A stretch of 64,000 bases of DNA from DASXVX01 sp036504075 (lineage in GTDB: Bacteria > Bacillota > Sulfobacillia > Symbiobacteriales > Symbiobacteriaceae), in contig DASXVX010000097.1 of the NCBI GenBank assembly GCA_036504075.1, positions 1-64,000 on the forward strand. Reading direction: 5' to 3'. Below are positions 32,302 through 40,053 of this stretch, piece by piece (positions within the stretch are counted from its first letter, which is position 1; every line of letters begins with the position of its first letter). A model generated the notes under the pieces. It was not told the origin of the DNA, searched no databases, and worked only from the letters and a program-made list of their open reading frames with translations. Position numbers and translations under genes: made by a program.

Positions 32302-34215
32302 TTAACGGTTGAGCAAGGAGCCGGTGTAACGGAGCAGTTCGTTGGCGCAGGAAACGCAGTAGCCGTGTTCCTTCATCAAGCGGGCGACCACTTCGTTGAT
32401 CCGCCTGAGCTGTTCGGCATCCGGCGTCTTGGAGGAAGTGGTGATTTTGACCACGTCCTTCAGGTCGGCGAACAGCTTCTTCTCGATGGCCTCCTTGAGG
32501 CGCTCATGGCTGTGATACTCGAACGACATGCCACGGCGGGCATAAGTGGAGATCCGGATCATGATCTCCTCACGGAAGGCCTTCTTGGCGTTATCCGAGA
32601 CACCGATCTGCTCTTCGATCGAGCGCATCAGCTTCTCGTCCGGGTCGTGCAGTTCGTCGGTAATCGGATCCTTGATTCGGGAGCCGTTGCAATAGTTCTC
32701 GACGTTGTCGAGGTAGTTATTGAGCAAGCTCCTGGCGCTCTCTTCATACGAATAAACGAACGCCTTTTGGACTTCCTTCTTGGCCAGCTCGTCGTACTCC
32801 TGACGGGCCAGGGAGATGAAGGTCAGCAGCCGGTCGCGCTCCTCCTTGGTAATGGAGGGGTGCTGGTCGAGGCCGTCCTTCAGGGTCCGGAGCACGTCCA
32901 GGGCGTTGATGCAGGACTTCTCGTGGTTCTCGCCCTTCTGGATGAGCACGGACGAAATCCGGTTGATGACGTAACGGGGGTCGACGCCGCTCATGCCCTC
33001 GACGCCCTCATACTCCTGCTGCAGCTCGTGGACGTCCTTCAGCTTGAAGCCCTCAACTTCGATGCCATCGTACAGCTTCATCTTCTTGACCAGGTCCATG
33101 CCGGCCTTTTTGGATTCCTTCATCCGCGAAAGGACCGTGAAGACGCCGGCCGAGTAGAGGGCGTGTGGTGCGATGTGAACGTGCTTCGAGTCGCCCTGGC
33201 GGATCAACTTGTCGTAGATTCGGACCTCTTCGGTGACCTTGAGGTTATAGGGAACCGGCATCACGATAATGCGGCTCTGAAGGGCCTCGTTCTTCTTGTT
33301 GGAGATGAAGGTCCGGTATTCCGTCTCGTTGGTGTGGGCGATGACCATTTCGTCAGCGGAGATGAGGGCGAAACGCCCGGCCTTGAAGTTCCCTTCCTGG
33401 CTAAGGCTGAGGAGGTTCCAGAGGAACTTCTCATCCAGCTTCAGCATCTCCTGGAACTCCATGATGCCCCGGTTCGCCTTGTTCAGTTCGCCGTCGAAGC
33501 GGTAGGCCCGCGGGTCGGACTCGGAGCCGTACTCGCCGATCGTAGAGAAGTCAATCGACCCGGTCAGGTCGGCAATATCCTGAGACTTGGGGTCGGACGG
33601 GCTGAAGGTGCCGATGCCGACACGGTCGGACTCGGAGAGGACAACCCGCTCCACGGGTACCTTCTCAACCTGGCCGCCGTACTGCTCCTTGAGCATCATC
33701 CGGCAGGACGGGCAGAGGTCGCCTTCGATCACGACGCCCAGTTGTTCCTCGACTTCCGCCCGGAGCTCCTTGGGCACCAGATGCAGGGGCTCCTCGTGCA
33801 TGGGACAGCTCTTGATGCCGAACAGGGCGCCATCTTCGGTCTTGCTGTAGGCTTCCAGGCCGTGCTTCAGCATGGTGACCAGCGTGGACTTGCCACCGCT
33901 GACCGGTCCCATGAGCAGCAGAATGCGCTTGCGCACATCCAGCCGGCGAGCCGCCGGGTGAAAGTATTCTTCCACCAGCCGTTCGAGTGACCGATCCAGC
34001 CCGAACAACTCTTTCTCGAAGAAGGCATACTTGCGGACACCGTTAACCTCTTTGACCCCGGCCGACACGATCATGTTGTAGATACGGGCGTGGGCGAACT
34101 GAGCATTGGCGGGGTTCTTCGCGACCATCTCCAGGTAGTCGGCAAAGGTCCCCTCCCAGGTGAGCCTACTCTCCGTAAGGCGATGCTCTTCCAGGCGCTT
34201 CAACAGGTTATGCAT
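32302..34215 (-). CDS. prkA: PrkA serine protein kinase / AAA+ ATPase
   Basis: The 637-residue product starts LLKRLEEHRL with WEGTFADYLEM, as Bacillus PrkA does. It carries Walker A GPVSGGKST (about 103-111), GLFGIK-like KSCPMHEEPLHL, a CPSC zinc-like pair and KANRGIMEFQEMLK with the AAA+ core. PrkA acts in sporulation; both kinase and protease activities have been reported for the family. ATG 34215 is chosen because GGAGGAGG precedes it; the track start at 34287 adds 24 non-conserved residues. First gene of the prkA-yhbH-spoVR operon. Confidence 0.93.
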   Translation of the reverse strand: MHNLLKRLEEHRLTESRLTWEGTFADYLEMVAKNPANAQFAHARIYNMIVSAGVKEVNGVRKYAFFEKELFGLDRSLERLVEEYFHPAARRLDVRKRILLLMGPVSGGKSTLVTMLKHGLEAYSKTEDGALFGIKSCPMHEEPLHLVPKELRAEVEEQLGVVIEGDLCPSCRMMLKEQYGGQVEKVPVERVVLSESDRVGIGTFSPSDPKSQDIADLTGSIDFSTIGEYGSESDPRAYRFDGELNKANRGIMEFQEMLKLDEKFLWNLLSLSQEGNFKAGRFALISADEMVIAHTNETEYRTFISNKKNEALQSRIIVMPVPYNLKVTEEVRIYDKLIRQGDSKHVHIAPHALYSAGVFTVLSRMKESKKAGMDLVKKMKLYDGIEVEGFKLKDVHELQQEYEGVEGMSGVDPRYVINRISSVLIQKGENHEKSCINALDVLRTLKDGLDQHPSITKEERDRLLTFISLARQEYDELAKKEVQKAFVYSYEESARSLLNNYLDNVENYCNGSRIKDPITDELHDPDEKLMRSIEEQIGVSDNAKKAFREEIMIRISTYARRGMSFEYHSHERLKEAIEKKLFADLKDVVKITTSSKTPDAEQLRRINEVVARLMKEHGYCVSCANELLRYTGSLLNR

Positions 34216-34393
34216 ATGGCCGACCTCCTCCTGGACTTTCATCAGTCGATGGGTTGATGCGAACCAAGTGTCATCAGTTGTCGACAAATTTCTTTATCCT
34301 ACCAGCTAAGTGGAAAACAGGGGTAGCTACTAAAGGTTCCTAAGAACTAAAATTCGACACACGGAGAATGTTTCCTGCAGCTTAATGTACATT

Positions 34394-34422
34394 ATATTGT
34401 GAAAACTAGTCTGACAATATTG
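34394..34422 (-). promoter_or_regulatory. candidate sigma-E promoter of prkA
   Basis: On the reverse strand CAATATT is followed after 14 bases by CACAATAT, close to the sigma-E pattern (ATATT, 14, CATACAAT) with three mismatches in the -10 box. It lies in the 383-base divergent gap 34216-34598. That gap also holds the palindrome TTGTCGACAA at 34278 and otherwise only the two leaders. prkA is a sigma-E gene in B. subtilis. Confidence 0.35.
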
Positions 34423-34598
34423 GGGGTGCCATTCCTTGATTACACACAAATACGTTAATCAATAGTCGAAAGTTCGATGTCCAAGGAAATGTTTGGGGTC
34501 CTGGCGGTGTCATAATCCGGTGGACCGGCCCATAGCCATAGGACAGGTTCCAAGCTGGGGTGCCGGGAGTCCCCACTGCGAGGAGGAAGCGATCCGGT

Positions 34599-34955
34599 AT
34601 GGACAACAAGGGCATTCGTGGCGAGGCGCGCATCCTGGGGGCAGGTATGACGGGCAGCGAGCATCCCGCAGGGGGGTCCCGGGAGCACATTCTGAACATT
34701 TCGAACCGCGAGCAGGTGACGATCCAGGGAGTGCTCTCGGTTGATAGTTTTGACGACGAAGAGATCATTCTGGAAACTGATATGGGAACGTTGACCCTGC
34801 GCGGGGAGGAACTGCATATCAAGCAGTTGGACCTGGATTCGGCAAAGTTCGCGGTGGAAGGGTTCATCATGTCGTGTTTGTATTCGACGCCGCGGCAGCG
34901 CCCGGGCGGGCGGCCGACCAAAAGCCGGAGCTTCCTGGAACGATTGCTCAAATAG
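34599..34955 (+). CDS. yabP: sporulation protein YabP
   Basis: The 118-residue product has the YabP/YqfC core HILNISNREQVTIQGVLSV, SFDDEEIILETDMGTLTLRGEELHI and a final beta segment. YabP is made in the mother cell and is important for sporulation; its mechanism is unknown, and family resemblance to YqfC suggests a forespore-surface role. ATG 34599 follows GGAGGAAG. About 30 extra residues precede the conserved core compared with Bacillus. Confidence 0.9.
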   Translation: MDNKGIRGEARILGAGMTGSEHPAGGSREHILNISNREQVTIQGVLSVDSFDDEEIILETDMGTLTLRGEELHIKQLDLDSAKFAVEGFIMSCLYSTPRQRPGGRPTKSRSFLERLLK

Positions 34956-35012
34956 GCGCGCAATGCCGGCAGGAAACCCGGCGCGGAGCGCGAAGAGTAA
35001 GGAGGCGTCGCC

Positions 35013-35558
35013 TTGCAGCGGCTGGACCTGCAGTTCTATGCGTTTTTCGCGGTCGTGCTCTGCGGCGCCGTTTTGGGGCTGCTGTTCGACTTCCTGCGCG
35101 TGGTGGTCCGGCGGTGGCGACTGGGCCTGGTGATGAGCGCGGCTGCTGACTTGCTTTTCTGGGCAGCCGCGACGGTGGCCATTTCGGCGGCGCTGTTCTA
35201 CGGAAACTGGGGCGACCGGCGGTTGTACGTCCTGGTGGGGCTGCTGGCCGGCGTCTCGCTTTACGGATGGCTGGCCAGTCCCGTGGTCAGCTGGTTAATC
35301 GACCTGGTGCTCCGGTTTATCGGGTGGCTGGTCCACGTCGTGGAGTGGCTGTTCTTGAAACTGATCTGGGCACCACTGGTGGCGCTCGCCAACTTGCTCA
35401 TCGCGATCTTCATGACGCTGGGGCGGATGCTCTGGCGAATCCTCTGCTGGCTGGGCGGCGGGGTGGCGCGACTGCTCCGGGGGCCGTCGCGACTTCTCAG
35501 GCTGCACTACCTCCTGACAAAACGGAAATGGCGGCGGTTCTTCCGCCACTGGCGATAA
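35013..35558 (+). CDS. yabQ: sporulation membrane protein YabQ
   Basis: The 181-residue product is hydrophobic with about four to five membrane helices and an Arg/Lys-rich tail. The QFYAFFAVVLCGAVLGLLFDFLR start is typical of YabQ. YabQ localises to the forespore membranes and is required for cortex formation in B. subtilis. TTG 35013 follows AAGGAGG. It forms a unit with yabP. Confidence 0.9.
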   Translation: MQRLDLQFYAFFAVVLCGAVLGLLFDFLRVVVRRWRLGLVMSAAADLLFWAAATVAISAALFYGNWGDRRLYVLVGLLAGVSLYGWLASPVVSWLIDLVLRFIGWLVHVVEWLFLKLIWAPLVALANLLIAIFMTLGRMLWRILCWLGGGVARLLRGPSRLLRLHYLLTKRKWRRFFRHWR

Positions 35559-35566
35559 GAACGCAC

Positions 35567-35623
35567 AAAATCCTTCAAGCGCGCTTGGCCGTAGAACTTT
35601 TGCCAAGTCGCCGGAAGGATTTT
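35567..35623 (+). terminator. two-tier hairpin after yabQ
   Basis: AAAATCCTTC pairs perfectly with GAAGGATTTT and encloses a second TTGGC/GCCAA hairpin. It starts eight bases after the yabQ stop and probably ends the yabP-yabQ transcript; the bulky asymmetric loop is unusual for a simple terminator. Confidence 0.5.
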
Positions 35624-35650
35624 CCGCGTTGGGCAAGAATGTATAAAAAA

Positions 35651-35716
35651 CGTACCAACCTTGTACACAGTCTGTACTCATGTTGTACACAGTATATCCA
35701 CATGCTGTGCACAAGT
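35651..35716 (+). repeat. six phased 11-bp repeats, DnaA-box-like
   Basis: Six consecutive units of exactly 11 bases begin at 35651, 35662, 35673, 35684, 35695 and 35706, with consensus TGTACACAnGT. Units 2 and 4 contain TTGTACACA and unit 5 contains ATATCCACA. Unit 6 reads TTGTGCACA on the reverse strand. These resemble DnaA boxes (TTATnCACA, or TTGTCCACA in high-GC bacteria). The first unit keeps only the GTAC core. The array ends 18 bases before the start of the small HTH gene and is preceded by an A-rich stretch. Confidence 0.75.
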
Positions 35717-35734
35717 TGAAGGCGGGTCGCTGCC

Positions 35735-35968
35735 ATGAATATTGAAATCCGGGGGGCGGAGCGACTCAGCTTTCGTGAGCGACAGGTCGTTGTGCTCAAG
35801 GAAATGGGTATGAGTAGCGATGCGGTGGCCAAGCGGCTCAGTCTCGCACCGGGCACCGTGGCAACACTGTATAATCGTGCGAAATCGAAGGGCTACCAGG
35901 TCGTCATCATCTTGCCGGGCGATACGCTCGGCCTCTTCGACAGCGCCGACAGGGAGGAAGACGAATGA
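35735..35968 (+). CDS. small LuxR/sigma-4-like HTH protein
   Basis: The 77-residue product is little more than one helix-turn-helix: LSFRERQVVVLKEMGMSSDAV, then AKRLSLAPGTVATLYNRAKSKGY, resembling the GerE/LuxR or sigma region 4 fold. A short acidic tail follows. No receiver or sensor domain is present. It overlaps divIC by four bases (ATGA), so it is co-translated with a cell-division gene, and it has an array of 11-bp repeats directly upstream. It is predicted to bind DNA; whether it binds that array is inference. Bacillus has no gene here. Confidence 0.7.
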   Translation: MNIEIRGAERLSFRERQVVVLKEMGMSSDAVAKRLSLAPGTVATLYNRAKSKGYQVVIILPGDTLGLFDSADREEDE

Positions 35969-36315
35969 ACGCTCCCCAACGACCACCACGGGAGTTTTAC
36001 GAGGACGCGCCCGTCCCAGTGCAGCGCCGCAAGCGAAACTTGCTCAGGCGACACTGGCTGACGGGCGCGTTTATTTGTGGGGTTGTGGTGATTATGGGGC
36101 GCAGCAGCGCCCAATTGTATCAGACGGAAACCAAGCTGCAAGATGTACGGGTACAGCACAAGGAACTGGACGCACGGATCGATGAAGCCCGCCAACGGGG
36201 CGCGACTCTGCAGGCGGAACTGGATCGCGCCGGCAGCGCGGCCAACCTGGAGGTCAGGGCCAAGCAGCTCGGGTTTATCCACCCAGATGAGACTGTTTAC
36301 CAGAAGGGCAAATAG
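35965..36315 (+). CDS. divIC: septum formation initiator DivIC/FtsB-like
   Basis: The 116-residue product has a basic cytoplasmic start (about 1-29), a single membrane helix (about 32-48), a coiled coil (about 50-85) and the family end ANLEVRAKQLGFIHPDETVY. This is the FtsB/DivIC architecture: a bitopic divisome protein that works with FtsL and DivIB. It is in its conserved place after yabQ, except for the inserted HTH gene with which it overlaps. Confidence 0.88.
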   Translation: MNAPQRPPREFYEDAPVPVQRRKRNLLRRHWLTGAFICGVVVIMGRSSAQLYQTETKLQDVRVQHKELDARIDEARQRGATLQAELDRAGSAANLEVRAKQLGFIHPDETVYQKGK

Positions 36316-36330
36316 TTTCCCAATTTGTAC

Positions 36331-36359
36331 TTGACGAACAGCCGCCGTCTCTGTACAAT
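36331..36359 (+). promoter_or_regulatory. sigma-A promoter of the S1-domain gene
   Basis: TTGACG (36331-36336) and TACAAT (36354-36359) are 17 bases apart. TGTAC occurs at 36326 and TGTACA at 36352, the same core as in the 11-bp repeat array upstream. Confidence 0.75.
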
Positions 36360-36403
36360 GTGGCCGCGTATCAATTTATATCATGAAGGGACGGCAGGAC
36401 GGC

Positions 36404-36808
36404 TTGACTGGCGATGCATCACTTGCGGTAGGGAGCATAGTCGAGGGGACCGTCACGGGGATCACGAACTTTGGCGCATTCGTTCTGCTGCCGGACGGCA
36501 GAACGGGCCTGGTACACATCTCCGAAGTGGCGGACGTCTTCGTCCGGGACGTGAATGAGTTCCTCAAGGAGCAGGACAAGGTCCAGGTCAAGATCCTGAC
36601 GCTCGATGAGCGGGGCCGCCTCGCCTTGTCCATCAAGCAGGCCGACCCTAACTTCCGTCAGGCCCGGCCCCGGGACCGCCGCCCGAGCCAGAGCCTGGAG
36701 GACAAGATCTCCAAGTTTCTGAAGGACAGCGAGGATAAGGCCTCGGATCTGAAGCGGATCGATTCCAAGCGCGGCGGGCGCGGGACGAAGCAGAGCTTCG
36801 GCGATTAG
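36404..36808 (+). CDS. S1 RNA-binding domain protein (YabR-like)
   Basis: A single S1 domain (GSIVEGTVTGITNFGAFVLL, GRTGLVHISEVAD, LSIKQADP) is followed by a highly charged, Arg/Lys-rich tail. This is the YabR/general-stress-protein-13 type, thought to associate with ribosomes or RNA. TTG 36404 is taken because GAAGGGACGGCAGGA precedes it. ATG 36383 is in frame but has no ribosome site. It occupies the yabR position after divIC. Confidence 0.88.
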   Translation: MTGDASLAVGSIVEGTVTGITNFGAFVLLPDGRTGLVHISEVADVFVRDVNEFLKEQDKVQVKILTLDERGRLALSIKQADPNFRQARPRDRRPSQSLEDKISKFLKDSEDKASDLKRIDSKRGGRGTKQSFGD

Positions 36809-36815
36809 AGGGAAA

Positions 36816-36845
36816 CGGGCGCCCTGGCAGGGCGCCCGCTTTTTG
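36816..36845 (+). terminator. intrinsic terminator of the S1-domain gene
   Basis: CGGGCGCCC pairs with GGGCGCCCG around TGGCA, followed by CTTTTTG. Confidence 0.9.
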
Positions 36846-36850
36846 TGGCC

Positions 36851-36879
36851 TTGTTTTTAGCACCCCGGCGTACTATCAT
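36851..36879 (+). promoter_or_regulatory. candidate promoter of tRNA-Leu
   Basis: TTGTTT (36851-36856) and TATCAT (36874-36879) are 17 bases apart; the tRNA begins 14 bases downstream. Confidence 0.5.
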
Positions 36880-36892
36880 AAGAACGGTAATC

Positions 36893-36980
36893 GCCCGAGT
36901 GGCGGAATGGCAGACGCACGAGACTTAAAATCTTGCGGTCTTAAACGGCCGTGCCGGTTCGAGTCCGGCCTCGGGCACCA
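36893..36980 (+). tRNA. tRNA-Leu (anticodon TAA)
   Basis: The 88-base class II tRNA has acceptor GCCCGAG with CTCGGGC, anticodon loop CTTAAAA (anticodon TAA), a long variable arm (TGCGGTCTTAAACGGCCGT region), T arm GCCGG-TTCGAGT-CCGGC and an encoded CCA. It reads UUA and UUG, rare codons in this GC-rich genome. Confidence 0.95.
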
Positions 36981-36987
36981 ACTACAG

Positions 36988-37020
36988 CAAGGGCTCCAGG
37001 GGTTTTCCCTGGAGCCCTTG
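36988..37020 (+). terminator. terminator after tRNA-Leu
   Basis: A perfect 14-bp stem (arm CAAGGGCTCCAGGG) with a GTTTT loop starts seven bases after the tRNA. Confidence 0.75.
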
Positions 37021-37102
37021 TCGTCCGTTATGGGCGATTTGACCAAAATCATGCGGCCAATCAGGGGGGACGGCAGCACTTGCTAAACAGGCCCGACTCC
37101 TG

Positions 37103-37128
37103 ATAGTATATCTAACTAGATATACTAT
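37103..37128 (+). promoter_or_regulatory. perfect AT-rich operator palindrome
   Basis: Two perfect 12-base arms (ATAGTATATCTA and its complement) flank the dinucleotide AC. It lies 24 bases before the regulator gene and overlaps TATACT and TATAAA, the likely -10 region. A site this symmetric and AT-rich in a GC-rich genome is very probably the operator of the adjacent TrmB-type regulator. Confidence 0.75.
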
Positions 37129-37152
37129 AAAATGTGAGAGTAGGCGCCACTT

Positions 37153-38025
37153 GTGGTGACTCTTGTTCAGAGACTGATTGAGCTTGGGTTAAGCGACAAT
37201 GAGGCTCGTGCTTACGCGGTTTTGCTGTTGGAGGGCGCCATGACCGGCTACGAGGTGGCGCGGCGCAGCAGCATCGCCCGCGGGAATGTCTACGCCTGTC
37301 TGGCGCGGCTGGTGGACAAGCAGGCCGTAGTGCGCACCAGCGAGGACCAGTTTGCGCCAGTGCCGCTGGAGCAGTTCGCCCGTGTGCGCGAGGAGTCGAT
37401 TCGCAGCGCCGCCGCCGCTGCCCTGGCAGAGACAGAGCGACTGCAGCACAACGGCGGGCAGGCCCAGGTTCTCACCGTGATCGGCACCGAGGCGATCCTG
37501 GAGCGAGCGCGGACCATTCTGCAGGCGGCTCGCTCGGCGGTGTTCATAGCCAGCTTCCCGGAAGAGTTGGCGGCGCTGGCCCCCGACCTGGGGGCAGCGC
37601 GGGAGCGAGGACTTCCCATTGAGGCACTATCTTTCGGGGTACCGCCGGCGGCGTGGGCGGAAGCCGCCTGCCACGCCGCCGCTGACGACATCCGGACCGC
37701 GCAGGGCGGCCGCCTCTTCATGTTGTCCGCCGCGCCGGAGGGGCTGGTGGCCGTGCTGGACAGCTCTGCAACATGTGCCGGCATCTGGTCCTGGAATCGC
37801 TACCTGGCCAGTGCCGTGGGGCTCTATGTTGCCCACGAGCGGTTCCTCATTCGCCTCTGGGATCTGCTGCCGGATTCAGTCCGGGATCAGATTCGCAAAC
37901 AGCTTACGGACCTGAGCAGCCGCATTGCCCTTGCCGGTGCAGCGCCAGGGGAACCGCTGTTGTCGTACCTGGTCGGAAACATCACGCCTGCTGCACGCCT
38001 GGAAGAGGAGGAGAACAATGTCTGA
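37153..38025 (+). CDS. TrmB-family transcriptional regulator
   Basis: The 290-residue product has an N-terminal winged helix of TrmB type (LIELGLSDNEARAYAVLLLEG, then TGYEVARRSSIARGNVYACLARL). The C-terminal TrmB-like effector domain has LTVIGTEAILERARTILQAARS. These regulators usually bind sugars, but amino-acid-linked members exist. It starts GTG 37153 with almost no leader ribosome site and overlaps the dehydratase gene by eight bases, so both form one operon likely autoregulated through the upstream palindrome. Confidence 0.82.
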   Translation: MVTLVQRLIELGLSDNEARAYAVLLLEGAMTGYEVARRSSIARGNVYACLARLVDKQAVVRTSEDQFAPVPLEQFARVREESIRSAAAAALAETERLQHNGGQAQVLTVIGTEAILERARTILQAARSAVFIASFPEELAALAPDLGAARERGLPIEALSFGVPPAAWAEAACHAAADDIRTAQGGRLFMLSAAPEGLVAVLDSSATCAGIWSWNRYLASAVGLYVAHERFLIRLWDLLPDSVRDQIRKQLTDLSSRIALAGAAPGEPLLSYLVGNITPAARLEEEENNV

Positions 38026-38998
38026 GACCCAGCACCTGCGCCAGGAGCACTTCCAGGCCGCACGCGCCAGCATTGCCGGACAGGCGTTGCTGACGCCCCT
38101 CGTCCCGGTCGGCGCCGTAACGACCCCGGCAGGCAATCCGCTCCTGCTCAAGGCGGAAAACCTCCAGCCGGGCGGCTCCTTCAAAATCCGCGGTGCCATC
38201 CATTCCCTGGCGTGCCTGACCCTAACCCAGCGGGCAGCGGGCGTCATTGCTTATTCCACGGGCAACCATGCCCGGGCCGTAGCCATTGCTGCCCGGCAGA
38301 TGGGGATTAGGGCCAAAATCGTAATGTCCCCGGACGTGCCGGCGCACAAAATCGCAGCCGTTCATGAACAGGGGGCGGTGGTGGTCATGGCGGCGCCATC
38401 ATCTCAGGCACGGCGGGACCTGGCCGAGGAACTCGCTCGGGCCGAGGGGCTCTCGCTCATTCCCCCCTATGACCACTTTGACGTCATGGCGGGCCAGGGG
38501 ACGATTGGCCTGGAAATCTTGGAGCAGACAACACCCGCAGCCATATTTGTGCCCGTTGGTGGCGGCGGCCTGCTTGCCGGGATCGCTGCCGCCGTCAAGC
38601 AGGCAACGCCAGCAGTACGAGTCATCGGGGTGGAACCCGAGTGGGAGAATGACGCCTGGCAGTCCTTCCGGCTCGGACACCAGGTTGCCCTGCCTGCCGC
38701 TTCAGGCAGTATCGCCGATGCCATCCGGGTGCAATCGCTCGGCGACCTGACGTACCCCGTGATTAGTCGGTACGTCGATGAGATCGTGACCGTCAGCGAG
38801 GCGGAAATCGCCGCCTCGACACTACTGATCGCATCAGTGGCCCATCTGGTAGTCGAGCCGGCAGGAGGGGTAGGCCTGGCAGCGGCCTTGGCGTACCGGG
38901 GGAACCTGCCCGAGGGTCCCGTTGTGAGCATTGCCAGCGGTGGCAATACCACCTTGGCGGCTCTGCACGCGCTAGGCGCGGCCGCCGTTGTTGATTGA
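38018..38998 (+). CDS. PLP-dependent threonine/serine dehydratase-like enzyme
   Basis: The 326-residue fold-type II enzyme has the PLP lysine in PGGSFKIRGA (about 50-59), STGNHARAVAIAA, the phosphate-binding PVGGGGLLAG and the end SGGNTTLAAL. It resembles short threonine dehydratases and serine racemases without an ACT regulatory domain. Exact substrate uncertain (threonine, serine, or hydroxyaspartate). ATG 38018 follows GAGGAGGAG. Control by the adjacent TrmB-type regulator is likely. Confidence 0.82.
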   Translation: MSETQHLRQEHFQAARASIAGQALLTPLVPVGAVTTPAGNPLLLKAENLQPGGSFKIRGAIHSLACLTLTQRAAGVIAYSTGNHARAVAIAARQMGIRAKIVMSPDVPAHKIAAVHEQGAVVVMAAPSSQARRDLAEELARAEGLSLIPPYDHFDVMAGQGTIGLEILEQTTPAAIFVPVGGGGLLAGIAAAVKQATPAVRVIGVEPEWENDAWQSFRLGHQVALPAASGSIADAIRVQSLGDLTYPVISRYVDEIVTVSEAEIAASTLLIASVAHLVVEPAGGVGLAAALAYRGNLPEGPVVSIASGGNTTLAALHALGAAAVVD

Positions 38999-39040
38999 TC
39001 GAAGTCGCGGGCGGCCAATCCCCGACGCGAATCAACAGCG

Positions 39041-39084
39041 AGCGGCCCGGCTACTCATCAGAGTGACCAGGCCGCTGGTTTTCC
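39041..39084 (+). terminator. terminator of the regulator-dehydratase operon
   Basis: AGCGGCCCGG pairs with CCAGGCCGCT (one mismatch) around a 16-base loop, then GGTTTTCC. Confidence 0.6.
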
Positions 39085-39174
39085 TCACCTCGGACGAGCA
39101 CACGTAATCCGCCGATTCCTACCGATGCGACGCCCGGATCAGACCTGCAGGAAACACTTAAAGGCGCCCTCAGC

Positions 39175-40053
39175 ATGGCCATTGAGACGTCCAACACCGC
39201 CTTTGCCCTGGACGACGTCGTCCACAGCCTGGCCGCTGGCGTCGAGGCCTAGTGGCAGGCCGGGCAGACTGTCTCCGCCGCTACTTCCGCGCTTGCCGGG
39301 GAACTGCTGAATCTGAAAGCGGGCAGCCGGCAGTTGTCGGCGACCTCGGAAACGTCGCTGACTCGGGTACAAGGGGTTCTGACGGCGATTGACACGCTGC
39401 TGGCGCAGGTGGGCAGCAGCAATCAACGCGCCGGTGAGACTCTCCGGGCCGCCACGCACCTGGAACAGGGCGCATCCGCGATCCAAAAGATCACGGAACT
39501 GGTGCGGCGGCTCGCGATGCAACTCAAGATTTTGGCCATCAACGCTTCGATTGAGGCGGCCCGTGCCGGGGTCCAGGGGCGGGGGTTTGCCGTGGTCGCC
39601 CAGGAGATGGGCAGGCTGTCGGAGCAGACGTCCCAGGCGATGGTCCGGGTGGATTCGGTTACCGGTGGTCTGTTGAACTCCATCCATCAGGTGGTGGAAG
39701 CCGCCGGCGCTAACCAGCGGGAAATGGTAAAGGCCGCCGGCAGCACAGCGGCCGCACAGAAAGACCTGACCGATGTGGCCGCTACATACCAGGACTGGCT
39801 GGCGGCGACCGCCGCCATGGATGTGTCCCTGGGCAACCAGGCCGGCGCAGTGGAGCAGTTGCATGAACAGGTGGCGCAGATGCTGTCGCGCACGGAGCAG
39901 GTGAAGGAGCAGGTCAGCCACACCACTTCTGCTTTACGGCCTCCTGCCCGCTGCCGGACCGGGCGTGCCCTGGGCGTCCTGGCCGGCGATGTCAATATTC
40001 GCGATGCGGAGCGGCTGGGGAAAACAGCTCAGTGGCGGATGGCCACTTCGTAG
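39175..40053 (+). pseudogene. broken methyl-accepting chemotaxis protein fragment
   Basis: One frame encodes a chemotaxis signalling coiled coil (LKILAINASIEAARAGVQGRGFAVVAQEMGRL is its core hairpin), but it is interrupted by an in-frame TAG at 39250. Coiled-coil sequence reads through on both sides of the stop. No ligand-binding domain, membrane helix or HAMP domain precedes it, and no ribosome site is evident. The last 40 residues no longer look like a receptor and run into the convergent glucoamylase gene. It is a decayed remnant, not a working receptor. Confidence 0.75.

Noticed and set aside
32236..33990. 584-codon forward frame opposite prkA
   Set aside because: Antisense shadow of the conserved PrkA gene, with no ribosome site.
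35651..35716. Chromosomal replication origin (oriC)
   Set aside because: The array has DnaA-box-like units, but there is no dnaA or dnaN gene and only a short AT-rich stretch; a regulatory cluster is more likely.
35651..35716. CRISPR array
   Set aside because: Units are 11 bases and contiguous, with no spacers and no cas genes nearby.
39125..39310. 61-codon frame upstream of the chemoreceptor fragment
   Set aside because: It is in a different frame from the chemoreceptor coding sequence and has an Arg/Pro-rich shadow-type product.
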